Shown here one piece after another: positions 34,555 to 44,249 of a DNA stretch of 64,000 bases. Source of the DNA: Bacteroidota bacterium. GTDB lineage: Bacteria > Bacteroidota > Bacteroidia > Chitinophagales > Chitinophagaceae. The translations under genes and the position numbers were made by a program. The notes beneath the pieces are model-generated. The model was not told where the DNA came from and searched no databases. It saw nothing but the letters and a program-made list of their open reading frames with translations. Position 1 is the first letter of the stretch. Every line of letters starts with the position of its first letter. The stretch covers positions 124,001 through 188,000 of the forward strand of contig VGFT01000001.1 in NCBI GenBank assembly GCA_016868775.1, read 5' to 3'.

Positions 34555-37380
34555 ATGCCCAAAGACACCTCGATCCACTCCGTCCTGATCATCGGCTCCG
34601 GCCCGATCATCATCGGTCAGGCCTGTGAATTTGATTACTCCGGTAGCCAAGCCGCCAGAAGTTTACGAGAGGAAGGCATCAAGGTCATTCTGATCAATAG
34701 CAACCCGGCTACCATCATGACCGACCCCATGATGGCCGACCGGGTATACCTGCTTCCACTCACCGTTGAAAGCATCGAACAGATCCTGCAAGAAAACCAG
34801 ATCGATGCCGTGCTGCCAACCATGGGCGGACAAACCGCACTTAACCTGGCCAAGGAAGCCGAGGAACTGGGACTTTGGAAACAATACAACGTACGCCTGA
34901 TCGGGGTCGACATCAAAGCCATTGACAAAGCAGAGGATCGAGAGAAATTCCGCCAATGGATGATCCAACTCGGAGTACCCGTGGCCACGGCCAAAACCGC
35001 CAACTCCTTCCTGGAAGGAAAAGAATTCGCCCAACAGATCGGATTTCCCCTCGTGATCCGCCCCTCTTTCACCCTCGGCGGAACTGGCGGCGGATTCGTG
35101 CATGATAAAGACGATCTGGATGAAGCACTGAACCGCGGACTGCAAGCTTCCCCCATTCATGAAGTATTGGTTGAAAAAGCGATCCTGGGTTGGAAAGAAT
35201 TTGAATTGGAACTGCTTCGGGATTCGGCCGATAACGTATGCATCATCTGCACCGTGGAGAATTTCGATCCGATGGGCGTACATACCGGCGACTCCATCAC
35301 GGTGGCCCCGGCCATGACCCTTAGCGACACCGGCATGCAACTCATGCGCAACACCGCTATTCACATGATGCGCGACCTCGGAAATTTTGCCGGAGGCTGC
35401 AACGTGCAATTCGCCCTGAACCCGGCCACCGAAGAGATCATTGCTATCGAGATCAATCCCCGTGTAAGCCGCTCCTCCGCCCTGGCCAGTAAGGCCACCG
35501 GCTATCCGATTGCCAAGATCGCTGCCAAACTCGCGATCGGTTATCAATTGGATGAATTAGAAAATCAGATCACCAAAACCACCTCCGCTTATTTCGAGCC
35601 CGCACTCGACTATGTGATCGTCAAGATCCCGCGGTGGAACTTTGACAAATTCAAAGGCGCCAACGACACACTCGGACTTCAAATGAAAAGCGTGGGCGAA
35701 GTGATGGGCATCGGAAGAAGTTTTACCGAAGCGATCCAAAAAGCCTGTCAGAGTTTGGAGAACAATGCAGTGGGACTCGGCTATTACGGCAAAAGCATGA
35801 TGCGCGCCGAAGAATTGCTGGAGTATATCAAGACCCCAAAATGGGATCGCCTCTTTCGGATCAAAGACGCCCTGATGGCGGGTATCTCCGTCGGCACCAT
35901 CTCCAAAGCCACCCACGGAATTGATCGCTGGTTCCTTTTTGAAATTCAAAAGATTGTCCAGATCGAAAAAGAGCTGGCTGACTTCTCGGCGGAAACCCTT
36001 CCCACCGAGCTGCTGCGCAAAGCAAAAGTGCATGGCTTTAGCGACGAACAGATCGCCCGCATCCTTAAAAGCGGAACCGAAGACGTCATCTACGAAAAAA
36101 GAAAAGCTGCCGGCATCACCCGCGTCTATAAAATGGTGGATACCTGCAGCGCCGAATTCGAAGCAAAAACACCCTATTTCTACTCCACGTTCGAAGAAGG
36201 TCATCGGAACGAAAGCAAGGTAACCGACCGAAAAAAGATCATTGTGCTAGGATCCGGTCCCAACCGCATCGGACAAGGAATTGAATTCGATTATTGCTGT
36301 GTACACGGACTCCTCGCCATCAAAGAATGCGGCTACGAAGCCATCATGGTGAACTGCAACCCCGAAACGGTCTCCACCGATTTCGACATGGCCGATAAAC
36401 TCTATTTCGAACCGGTTTATTGGGAACACCTCTGGGAGATCATCGAACACGAAAAACCGGAAGGAGTGATCGTGCAGCTCGGGGGACAAACCGCCCTCAA
36501 ACTCGCTGAAAAACTCACTCAAAAAGGAATCCGGATCGTGGGCACATCCTTTGACAGTTTGGATATCGCAGAAGACCGCGGACGATTCAGCGATAAACTC
36601 AAAGCCCTCGATATTCCCTACCCCGAATACGGAACGGCCTGGTCGGTCGACGATGCCATCGAAGTAGCCAATAAAGTCGGCTATCCCGTTCTCGTACGAC
36701 CCAGCTATGTACTCGGCGGTCAACGCATGCGCATCGTGATCAACGATGAAGAAGTAGAAAAAGCCGTGGTCAGTTTGCTTAAGCATATTCCGGGCAATAA
36801 GATCCTGATCGACCACTTCCTCGACCGCTGTCAAGAAGCCGAGATCGATGCCATCTTCGACGGAGAGAATTTTCACGTGATGGGTGTAATGGAACACATC
36901 GAACCCGCCGGTATCCATTCGGGCGACAGCAATGCCGTCCTCCCCGCCTTTAACCTCACGCCCCTCGAAGTGCAAACCATGGAGGAATATGCCGAGAAGA
37001 TCGCCAGAGAATTAAAAATACAAGGACTCATCAATATCCAATTCGCGATCAAAGACGGAAAGGTATACGTCATAGAAGCCAACCCGCGCGCTTCTCGCAC
37101 CACGCCCTTCATCGCCAAAGCCTATCAGATCCCTTACCTCAACATCGCCACCAAAGTGATGCTGGGTACCCATAAACTAACCGACTTCACGTTTGAAAAG
37201 AAACTCGACGGATTTGCCATCAAAGAACCCGTGTTCAGTTTCAATAAATTTCCCGGCGTCAACAAAGAACTCGGTCCGGAAATGAAATCCACCGGCGAAG
37301 CGATCCGGTTTGTAAAAAATCTTCGGGATCCGTATTTCAGGCAGTTGTATAAGGATAGGAGTATGTATTTGTCTAAGTAG
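34555..37380 (+). CDS. carB: Carbamoyl-phosphate synthase large subunit, without MGS domain
   Basis: Makes carbamoyl phosphate from bicarbonate, ammonia and two ATP for arginine and pyrimidine synthesis, together with the CarA glutaminase. It has 941 residues and two ATP-grasp halves. The first begins with GSGPIIIGQACEFDYSGSQA and contains EINPRVSRSSALASKATGYP; the second starts at GSGPNRIGQGIEFDYCCVHG and contains EANPRASRTTPFIAKAY. The C-terminal allosteric MGS-like domain of the E. coli type (about 130 residues) is missing; the protein ends at MYLSK shortly after the second ATP-grasp. A 9-bp repeat array starts directly after its stop codon. CarA is not in this window. Confidence 0.95.
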   Translation: MPKDTSIHSVLIIGSGPIIIGQACEFDYSGSQAARSLREEGIKVILINSNPATIMTDPMMADRVYLLPLTVESIEQILQENQIDAVLPTMGGQTALNLAKEAEELGLWKQYNVRLIGVDIKAIDKAEDREKFRQWMIQLGVPVATAKTANSFLEGKEFAQQIGFPLVIRPSFTLGGTGGGFVHDKDDLDEALNRGLQASPIHEVLVEKAILGWKEFELELLRDSADNVCIICTVENFDPMGVHTGDSITVAPAMTLSDTGMQLMRNTAIHMMRDLGNFAGGCNVQFALNPATEEIIAIEINPRVSRSSALASKATGYPIAKIAAKLAIGYQLDELENQITKTTSAYFEPALDYVIVKIPRWNFDKFKGANDTLGLQMKSVGEVMGIGRSFTEAIQKACQSLENNAVGLGYYGKSMMRAEELLEYIKTPKWDRLFRIKDALMAGISVGTISKATHGIDRWFLFEIQKIVQIEKELADFSAETLPTELLRKAKVHGFSDEQIARILKSGTEDVIYEKRKAAGITRVYKMVDTCSAEFEAKTPYFYSTFEEGHRNESKVTDRKKIIVLGSGPNRIGQGIEFDYCCVHGLLAIKECGYEAIMVNCNPETVSTDFDMADKLYFEPVYWEHLWEIIEHEKPEGVIVQLGGQTALKLAEKLTQKGIRIVGTSFDSLDIAEDRGRFSDKLKALDIPYPEYGTAWSVDDAIEVANKVGYPVLVRPSYVLGGQRMRIVINDEEVEKAVVSLLKHIPGNKILIDHFLDRCQEAEIDAIFDGENFHVMGVMEHIEPAGIHSGDSNAVLPAFNLTPLEVQTMEEYAEKIARELKIQGLINIQFAIKDGKVYVIEANPRASRTTPFIAKAYQIPYLNIATKVMLGTHKLTDFTFEKKLDGFAIKEPVFSFNKFPGVNKELGPEMKSTGEAIRFVKNLRDPYFRQLYKDRSMYLSK

Positions 37381-37420
37381 TTTGGATAGTTTGGGCAGTT
37401 TGGAGAGTTTGGAGAGTTGG
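37381..37420 (+). repeat. Tandem 9-bp repeat array (TTTGGANAG family) after carB
   Basis: TTTGGATAG, TTTGGGCAG, TTTGGAGAG, TTTGGAGAG, then a partial TTGG. The first unit is identical to the first unit of the 26652 array, and both arrays directly follow a stop codon. The carB stop TAG forms the end of the preceding AG-ending unit. Confidence 0.9.
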
Positions 37421-37489
37421 TTTTTTTAGGGGGACGGAAAGTGGGATGGGAAGGGTTGATGAAGTTTGTAGTTTGGCGAAAATCCGTTC

Positions 37490-38938
37490 ATGTCCTTTCG
37501 TATGCAGGCGCCGGTGTTCCGGTTGCTGCTCCCTTTTGCTGCAGGCATTTTTCTGTATGATGTTTTTCCAAAGGAGAACAGTCAGGTGCTTTATGGACTG
37601 GCTGGGCTGTTTACCGTAGTTGGGGTGGTGCAACTGCTGCCGCTAAGCTGGCGATGGAAACTGTCCGGACTAAACGGAATATTTTTTCTGTCGATTCTTT
37701 TGCTTACAGGATTTTGCTACGCCGCGCTGCGCGACCTGCGAAATGAATTCGATTGGGTCGGACAAAAAGAATTTTCAAAACAGTATTATCTGGTGCAAAT
37801 CCGGGAAGAACCCAAACGAACCTCATCCGGCTGGAAGATCACAGCCGATCTCCTCGCCCGAAATGATTCAATCAACACCGAACGGATCAGCGGCGGATTA
37901 TTTCTCTATACAAAAGAGGATTCCGTTGCCCAACAAGCAAGCCCAGGAACAGAAGCCTGGATACAAGTCAAACCCCGACCAATCGTAAACAAAGCAAATT
38001 CCTCTTTCGACTACGCCCGCTACTGCCGTCTGCAAAAGATCACGCACCAAGCCTACTTGTCCGCCCCAAATCAAATTCAATTCCTGACGCCTTCAAAAAA
38101 CAATCTTCCTTCTCTGCTACACCAAACCCGAACGTACATCCGAACAATCTTGTACAAGTGCTTGCGTGATTCCCTACACGGCGGTTTGGCGACGGCGTTG
38201 TTTGTGGGTTGGAAAGGGGGACTCGATCCTGAACTCAAGCAACACTATACCCGCACCGGCACCATTCACATCATTGCCATCTCCGGTTTGCATATTTCCT
38301 TGGTCTTTGAAATGATCTGGCGCTTGCTTTTCTTCCTCGTTTATCTGCGAGGCAGAAACGTTTTACGAACCTCGATCACCCTACTGGTGGTATGGGGATT
38401 TTGTTTTCTGGCCGGTGGCGAAGCCTCGGTACTACGCGCCGGCATCATGTTTACTGCCGTGCAGTTGGGAAGAGGATTGGAAAGACCGGTATCGGGACAG
38501 CAAGCGCTGGGACTCTCGCTGCTGACCTTGCTAATCGCCGACCCCGATTGGCTTTTCGATCCGGGTTGTCAACTCTCGCATGGAGCCGTGGCCGGCATCT
38601 TGCTTCTGCACCCTATCTTTTCCTCAGTAGGAAAAATCGAAAATCCAATGCTGAAAAATATATGGGATTCCAGCTGCATGACCCTCGCCGCCACCATCGG
38701 CACCCTACCCTTCACCGTCTATTATTTTCAGTAATTCCCCTGGCTATTCTTACCCGCTAACCTGATCGCCGTACCTCTGTCCTCCCTTGTACTGATCGTC
38801 CTTTTCCTATTGATTCCCCTCCACCCGGTGCCTTTCATTGGTCAGGCCCTTGCGCACATAATTGATGGGCTGTTGATTGGAATGAATGGGTGGATCGAAC
38901 GGCTCGATCGAATTCCGGGTGCCGTATTGTATTGGTAA
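37490..38938 (+). pseudogene. comEC: ComEC/Rec2 competence channel, interrupted by an in-frame TAA and C-terminally truncated
   Basis: ComEC is the inner-membrane channel that passes single-stranded DNA during natural transformation. The first 414 codons have the expected DUF4131-type N-terminus, a soluble OB-like part (QYYLVQIREEPKRTSS) and the competence-domain helices with TGTIHIIAISGLHISLVF. TAA at 38732-38734 then stops the frame inside GTLPFTVYYFQ. Translation continues in the same frame after it, FPWLFLPANLIAVPLSSLVL, exactly what ComEC shows there, where a Gln is expected (family YYFHQFP). CAA to TAA is one change. The frame closes at 38938 after 482 sense codons in total, without the remaining competence-domain helices, so the 3' end is also missing. 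Interpreted as a pseudogene unless a base error is found. Confidence 0.85.
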
Positions 38939-39005
38939 AAGCATTATTTATCCCCCTCCCTTGAGCATGCCAATGCCAACCGATACCTTTGTGCCACTCC
39001 ATATT

Positions 39006-40532
39006 ATGTCCAAAAAAATAAAATCAGCCCTGCTCTCTGTCTACTATAAAGACGGACTCGAGCCGATCGTAGAACAGCTGAAAAAACATCAGGTGACCAT
39101 CTACTCCACCGGTGGCACGCAAACATTCCTGGAATCATTGGGCGCACAAGTAGTACCGGTTGAGTCGCTCACAAATTATCCGGCAATTTTGGGCGGACGG
39201 GTTAAGACCCTGCACCCCGTCGTATTTGGTGGCATCCTCGGAAAACGAGGCGATGAGACGCATCAAAAAGAAATGACGCAGTATGCAATTCCTGAGATTG
39301 ATCTCGTCATCGTTGATCTCTATCCCTTTGAGGAAACCGTTGCAACCACCACAGAAGAAAAAGCCATTATTGAAAAGATCGATATCGGCGGCCCCTCCAT
39401 GATCCGCGCGGCGGCGAAAAATTATCAGGATCTCACCGTAATCGCTGCCAAAAACGATTACCAAGAATTGGCGGATTTACTGGACATACAAGATGGATGC
39501 CTTACCCTCGAGCAACGTCGCACCTTGGCCGCTAAAGCATTTGAAGTAGTTGCCCATTACGACGTGGCCATCGCACAATACTTCAATCAAAACAACGGTA
39601 CCGAATTTTTCCAGGCACAACCCTTTCCGCAACCCCTGCGCTACGGCGAGAACCCGCATCAGTCGGCCACTTTTTATGGCGACTTAAATGCACTTTTCGA
39701 AAAATTGAACGGCAAGGAGCTTTCTTATAACAATTTGGTGGATGCAGACGCGGCCCTACAACTGATCCGCGAGTTCCCGACCGAAAGGTCCGGTGAATAC
39801 ACCTTTGCCATCATCAAACACACCAATGTTTGTGGTATATCCGAACGACCTACCGTGTTGCAGGCATGGACCGATGCGCTCGCAGGCGATCCCGAAAGTG
39901 CCTTTGGCGGTATTTTGGTCACCAACGGCGAAGTAGATGCCCCTACCGCCTCGGCCATCCAGGATATTTTCTTTGAAGTGTTGATCGCCCCGCGATATAC
40001 CCCGGAGGCATTGGAGATCTTGCGCGCTAAAAAGAATCGCATTCTCTTGGCAATGCGTGCAATGCCCCCAACACGCCCGCAAAGCAAAAGCTTGCTGAAC
40101 GGTACGCTGGTTCAATCGATCGATGAAGAAAATTATAGTGAGTGGAAAGAGGTAGGTGGCCGAAACACGACCGATGCCGAAAAAGCAGACTTAGTATTCG
40201 CAAACTTGGTCTGCAAGCACCTAAAGAGCAATGCCATTACCTTGGTGAAGAACAAACAACTGGTGGGTAAGGGCTGCGGACAAACCAGCCGCATCGATTC
40301 GCTTCGGCAGGCGGTTGAAAAAGCAAAGCAATTTCAATTCGATCTGCAGGATGCCGTGATGGCAAGCGATGCGTTTTTCCCATTCAATGATTGTGTGCAA
40401 CTCGGACACCAGGCCGGGATCACGGCCTTCATCCAACCCGGCGGATCGGTGCGCGATAACGATTCCATTGAATATTGTAAACAACAAGGACTTGCCCTGG
40501 TAATCACCGGTCAACGCCATTTCAAACATTGA
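39006..40532 (+). CDS. purH: Bifunctional AICAR formyltransferase/IMP cyclohydrolase
   Basis: Catalyses the last two steps of purine synthesis, formylation of AICAR and closure to IMP. It has 508 residues from ATG 39006. The N-terminal MGS-like IMP cyclohydrolase domain contains TIYSTGGTQTFLESLG and GGRVKTLHPVVFGGIL. The C-terminal transformylase domain has RYGENPHQSATFY and the catalytic KH motif in FAIIKHTNVCG. An upstream frame start at 38886 lies inside comEC and the added residues are not family-like. The stop overlaps the start of the EamA gene as TGATG. PurD is also in this window, 38 kb away. Confidence 0.96.
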   Translation: MSKKIKSALLSVYYKDGLEPIVEQLKKHQVTIYSTGGTQTFLESLGAQVVPVESLTNYPAILGGRVKTLHPVVFGGILGKRGDETHQKEMTQYAIPEIDLVIVDLYPFEETVATTTEEKAIIEKIDIGGPSMIRAAAKNYQDLTVIAAKNDYQELADLLDIQDGCLTLEQRRTLAAKAFEVVAHYDVAIAQYFNQNNGTEFFQAQPFPQPLRYGENPHQSATFYGDLNALFEKLNGKELSYNNLVDADAALQLIREFPTERSGEYTFAIIKHTNVCGISERPTVLQAWTDALAGDPESAFGGILVTNGEVDAPTASAIQDIFFEVLIAPRYTPEALEILRAKKNRILLAMRAMPPTRPQSKSLLNGTLVQSIDEENYSEWKEVGGRNTTDAEKADLVFANLVCKHLKSNAITLVKNKQLVGKGCGQTSRIDSLRQAVEKAKQFQFDLQDAVMASDAFFPFNDCVQLGHQAGITAFIQPGGSVRDNDSIEYCKQQGLALVITGQRHFKH

Positions 40533-41539
40533 TGATCGGAGAAAATCTCTATACCCAACTGATCCGGGGGGCACAGTTTATCAAACAAAAGCTGGATCTA
40601 TTCAATCCGTTTTACTATTACAAACAAGGAACAAAAGGCAAAGCCATTCTGGCGCTGGTTGCGGTATGCATGTTCTGGGGACTAACCTGGGTGATCTCCA
40701 AAGTGGGCGTCAAACACATGCCGGCCTTGCAACTAGCGGGCATCCGACAATTTGTAGCCGGTGTCATTTACGTTTCATTTTTTTTGTTGCGGGGCGAGCA
40801 ACTGCCCAAGGGAAAACAATGGCGACCGATCCTGATCCTTAGTTTTCTGAATTTTATGATGAGTAACGGACTCAGTACCTGGGGCATAAAATACATTTCC
40901 GCCGGAATGGGTGCCATCATGGGCGCGATCTTCCCGCTTTGGCTGGTGATCATTGGATTGTTTGCCAGCAAAGAAAAGCTTCCGCGCAAAGCCATTGTTG
41001 GACTGCTCATCGGCTTCTCCGGCGTCTGCACGATCTTCAGCGAACACCTTCAGGATTTTCTGAATCCGGATTTTCGTTTTGGGATCGGACTATCGCTGAT
41101 CGCCACCTGGACTTGGGCCTTTGCCACATTATACACCAAGCAACAAGCCCTCTCGTTTAATCCCTATTTCAGTTTAGGGTTGCAAATGGTGATCGCCGGT
41201 TCCACTTTGTTTGGTGTAAGCCACCTCATCGGACAATCCGTTCCGCTTACCGATATCCCACTCAAGGCCTGGGGGGCCATTGCATGCCTGATCATTTTTG
41301 GATCGCTGATCGCTTTCATCTGCTATTTATATGCCCTTCAAAACCTGCCAACCGAACAGGCTTCGATCTATGCCTACGTAAACCCGATCGTGGCGGCCTT
41401 CGTGGGCTGGCTGTATTTGAACGATACGATCAGCCTTACACTGGTGCTAGGCGCATTGATCACGTTATTTTATGTGTACTTAGTAAATCAGGCATTTCGG
41501 ATCAACCCGGCCGAGCAACCCGAACCCGAAGGCGTTTAG
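40532..41539 (+). CDS. EamA/DMT family transporter
   Basis: Drug/metabolite transporter superfamily protein with two EamA repeats, 335 residues and about ten membrane helices. The first repeat starts with ALVAVCMFWGLTWVISKVGV and MPALQLAGIRQF. The second has ISLIATWTWAFATLYTKQQ-like sequence (GLSLIATWTWAFATLY) and the end QASIYAYVNPIVAAFVGWLYL, typical of amino-acid, purine or metabolite exporters of the RhaT/EamA group. The ATG at 40532 shares one base with the purH stop, so translation is coupled. Export of purines or amino acids could fit the context but is only inference. The first 35 residues form a hydrophilic extension. Confidence 0.88.
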   Translation: MIGENLYTQLIRGAQFIKQKLDLFNPFYYYKQGTKGKAILALVAVCMFWGLTWVISKVGVKHMPALQLAGIRQFVAGVIYVSFFLLRGEQLPKGKQWRPILILSFLNFMMSNGLSTWGIKYISAGMGAIMGAIFPLWLVIIGLFASKEKLPRKAIVGLLIGFSGVCTIFSEHLQDFLNPDFRFGIGLSLIATWTWAFATLYTKQQALSFNPYFSLGLQMVIAGSTLFGVSHLIGQSVPLTDIPLKAWGAIACLIIFGSLIAFICYLYALQNLPTEQASIYAYVNPIVAAFVGWLYLNDTISLTLVLGALITLFYVYLVNQAFRINPAEQPEPEGV

Positions 41540-42837
41540 GTCTGCTCCTGCAACCACTTTACATAGCGTTCCCGCCAACCGGAAAATCGTTTTTCCGTTC
41601 CTAAAAATGTATTGTGCCAGACGGTGATCATCCGACCCTTCACCCTTCGAATCGATTGCTCCAATCCCCTCCATTCGGCCTCCGCCTCATTAAACGATTG
41701 ACCCGACTCAAAGAACGAGTTGGCATCCATATAACAAAAGGGATGCACCCGAAGTGAAGTGACCTCATTTCGTTTCAGATTGAACCAAAAAAAAGAACGA
41801 GACGTGCCGGCCCTAAATCCATTCACTGAACCATAGCCCATGGAATAATCATCCGTGATACCGGCGTCGAGCAATCGAGCATATGTTTCTGGCAGATAAA
41901 AGCGGATGTAATGCTGACGGGAGGCGGTTATGGGTTGCCCTGCAAGTTTCTCCAATACCTTTTTCTCTGATTTGAGCAAGGAGGGTTCATCCCCGCTGCG
42001 CCAGGAGGGATGCAGTCCGATCGCATACAAGCCACTGAGGGATCGGATCAGTTTTTGCTGAGCCGGATGGTGCGGCGATAAGTTCTTGTCGTATCGACCC
42101 CATTTCGCTGCCACATGAAAAAAGAAAAGAGGTCGATCGGTTCCCGGAGGGTGCATCTCTGGCAATAGAGAATAAATATCGTATGGATCTTTTTGGAGTC
42201 CGGCGCCGGTTCGCAATCGCGTTGCCAGGACGACTAAGCGTCCTTGTAGCAGATTGCGAAGGCCACCGCCAAGCAAACGCAGCAGCGATTTATATCGATA
42301 TGCGTACGACTCATCAATGTCGTACGTGGCCAGGTGTTGAAACTCAATTGACTTGAACAACAACGACGGAAAATAGGAACGTAGACACCCGCAGAGTGCC
42401 ATCATCCATTCATCGATGAGTGGTCGGTGCAGAAATTGATTTGTAGCCGCCAGCGATTGAGAAAATTCGTATCGTCCATACCCATCCAATCGATGCGGCA
42501 GGTACTCTTCATACCGACTGATCAAATAAAAACTGGCTGCCCAGACATCAAATCCGAGATCTCCTCTCCCGCAGAAAAAAATCGGGAAAGATCCGTTGGC
42601 GGAAACCGTGATGGGGACGGATCGAATATTTTCCTCAAATAATAGAGCATGCGGTTCGATCCAGCATTCCTGCGCGTGGAATCGGTTTGACGAATAATTG
42701 ATACGGGGGCCGGAGTGAGCCTGGTAGCGATCGACCGAGTCGGTCAGTTCCAGTGGCGTACCGAGATGATGTTCTTCAAACCACTGCGTAATGTAACGCA
42801 AGCGTGGCGTGATTGTATGGGCGTATAAAAGTAAAAT
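41536..42837 (-). CDS. Polysaccharide-deacetylase-like protein (DUF7033-type N-terminus)
   Basis: Putative carbohydrate esterase 4-like protein, about 433 residues. The C-terminal half carries LATYDIDESYAYRYK (metal-binding D-x-D variant), FFFHVAAKWGRYDKNLSPHH, IGLHPSWRS and YIRFYLPETY, resembling NodB-type deacetylases that act on surface polysaccharides. The N-terminal part (about 1-120) is the type seen in Bacteroidota relatives. Start is uncertain. The expected N-terminus ILLLYAHTITPRL begins with ATT at 42835-42837, five bases after the lutB stop. The nearest ATG, at 42939, would overlap lutB by 98 bases. It ends 4 bases inside the convergent EamA stop region. Confidence 0.7.
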   Translation of the reverse strand: MLLLYAHTITPRLRYITQWFEEHHLGTPLELTDSVDRYQAHSGPRINYSSNRFHAQECWIEPHALLFEENIRSVPITVSANGSFPIFFCGRGDLGFDVWAASFYLISRYEEYLPHRLDGYGRYEFSQSLAATNQFLHRPLIDEWMMALCGCLRSYFPSLLFKSIEFQHLATYDIDESYAYRYKSLLRLLGGGLRNLLQGRLVVLATRLRTGAGLQKDPYDIYSLLPEMHPPGTDRPLFFFHVAAKWGRYDKNLSPHHPAQQKLIRSLSGLYAIGLHPSWRSGDEPSLLKSEKKVLEKLAGQPITASRQHYIRFYLPETYARLLDAGITDDYSMGYGSVNGFRAGTSRSFFWFNLKRNEVTSLRVHPFCYMDANSFFESGQSFNEAEAEWRGLEQSIRRVKGRMITVWHNTFLGTEKRFSGWRERYVKWLQEQT

Positions 42838-42841
42838 GGGA

Positions 42842-44239
42842 TCAACGGTTTTTCTTTCGTTCTTTCCAGAGCTGGTTGAAGCTCTTCTCCGGAAATTCGA
42901 GTGCCCCTCGTTGGCTGGTCCACCCGGTAGCCACCCCATTCACCACCTTATTCTTGATCTTCCCGGAGGCCAAGTTCATCCAATTGCGATGCAGCATACC
43001 CTGTTTCCAGAGTTTCCAGGCGATGCGCTCTACCATTGTACCTTGTTGTTGTACGGCTACGGCATGGCGGTTGTGGAGCAATAATTCATGTAGGTTGATC
43101 CGAACGGCACAGACTTCGGTGCAGTTGCCACAAAGCGAAGAGGCTTCGCTGAGGTGCTTCCATTCGCCAAGGGCTTGTAAGTTGGGGGTGATGACCGAAC
43201 CGATGGGACCGCTGTAAGTCGTTCCGTAGGCATGCCCTCCGATGTTCTTGTAAACGGGACAAGCATTCAAACAAGCCCCGCAGCGGATGCAATAAAGGCT
43301 TTCGCGTTGTTTGGGATCGGCGAGCACTCGGGTTCTTCCGTTATCGAGCAGGATCACGTACAATTCTTCTGGTCCGTCTGTTTCGTTTGGTTGCCGGGGA
43401 CCGGTGACCAGTGTATTATAGACGGTCAATTGTTGTCCGGTTCCATAGGTGGCCAGCAGGGGCCAGAACAGATCGAGGTCGCTCAACGAAGGGATCATTT
43501 TTTCAATGCCGGCGATGACCACATGGGTTTTGGGCCAGGCACAACTCAAACGGGCATTTCCTTCGTTTTCTGTAATGGCGATGCCGCCGATGTCTGCGAT
43601 CAGAAAATTGGCACCTGTAACGCCGATTTCGGCCTCTCGATATTTTTCGCGCAGGATCGCCCGAGCGGTAAGTGTTAATTCCGTAGGGGTCGCTTTGGGA
43701 TCCGTTCCCAATTTCTCCGCGAAGAGTTTTGCCACATCTTCCTTGCTTTTGTGCATAGCAGGGGTGACGATATGGTAAGGAGGTTCTCCATCGAGTTGTT
43801 GGATGTATTCGCCCAGGTCGGTCTCAACGGAGTCGACGCCAATGGTCTTCAAAAAATCGTTGAGGTGGATCTCTTCGGTGACCATACTCTTACTCTTCAC
43901 CAGTGTACGGCAATTCTTTTTTTGACAGATTTTTTGGATGGCGGCTTGTGCCTGTGTTACATCTTCGGCCCAGATCACTTTGGCGCCGCGGCGGATCAGT
44001 TGGGCTTCAAAATCTTCCAGGTATCGGTCGAGGTTTTCGAGGGCCCGCCACTTACGGTTCTTGGCTCGCTCGCGGACGCCCATCAGGTCAGTGTACTGCG
44101 CTTTCCCTTTGGGAACGGCGGCGTCGTATCGACCAATATTGAAATTGATCTTACGGCGGTGTTCCCGGTCGGCCGATTTTACTGTACTTCGGGCCAGGAA
44201 GGTGGACTTAATCTCTTCAGCTGAACTTTCCTTTCGCAT
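42842..44239 (-). CDS. lutB: LutB-type iron-sulfur protein
   Basis: Lactate utilisation protein B: an electron carrier of the LutABC complex that oxidises L-lactate. It has 465 residues from ATG 44239. The N-terminal LUD domain shows KSKSMVTEEIHLNDFL and GVTGANFLIADIGGIAITENEGNAR. The C-terminal ferredoxin-like part has C317-x-x-C320-x-x-C323-x-x-x-C327 in CIRCGACLNACPVY, and C370-x-x-C373-x-x-x-C377 in CGNCTEVCAV, which together bind two iron-sulfur clusters. LutC is 12 kb away and LutA is absent from the window. The gene follows the DUF3109 gene by 10 bases. The longer frame start at 44383 is not used. Confidence 0.94.
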   Translation of the reverse strand: MRKESSAEEIKSTFLARSTVKSADREHRRKINFNIGRYDAAVPKGKAQYTDLMGVRERAKNRKWRALENLDRYLEDFEAQLIRRGAKVIWAEDVTQAQAAIQKICQKKNCRTLVKSKSMVTEEIHLNDFLKTIGVDSVETDLGEYIQQLDGEPPYHIVTPAMHKSKEDVAKLFAEKLGTDPKATPTELTLTARAILREKYREAEIGVTGANFLIADIGGIAITENEGNARLSCAWPKTHVVIAGIEKMIPSLSDLDLFWPLLATYGTGQQLTVYNTLVTGPRQPNETDGPEELYVILLDNGRTRVLADPKQRESLYCIRCGACLNACPVYKNIGGHAYGTTYSGPIGSVITPNLQALGEWKHLSEASSLCGNCTEVCAVRINLHELLLHNRHAVAVQQQGTMVERIAWKLWKQGMLHRNWMNLASGKIKNKVVNGVATGWTSQRGALEFPEKSFNQLWKERKKNR

Positions 44240-44249
44240 CTCCTCAAAA

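Noticed and set aside
34663-35547. Long antisense frame inside carB
   Set aside because: Shadow of the conserved carB ATP-grasp coding sequence; no start signal or family similarity.
42813-44224. Several plus-strand frames opposite lutB
   Set aside because: They are shadows of lutB with Cys- and His-poor, unrecognisable translations and no promoter.
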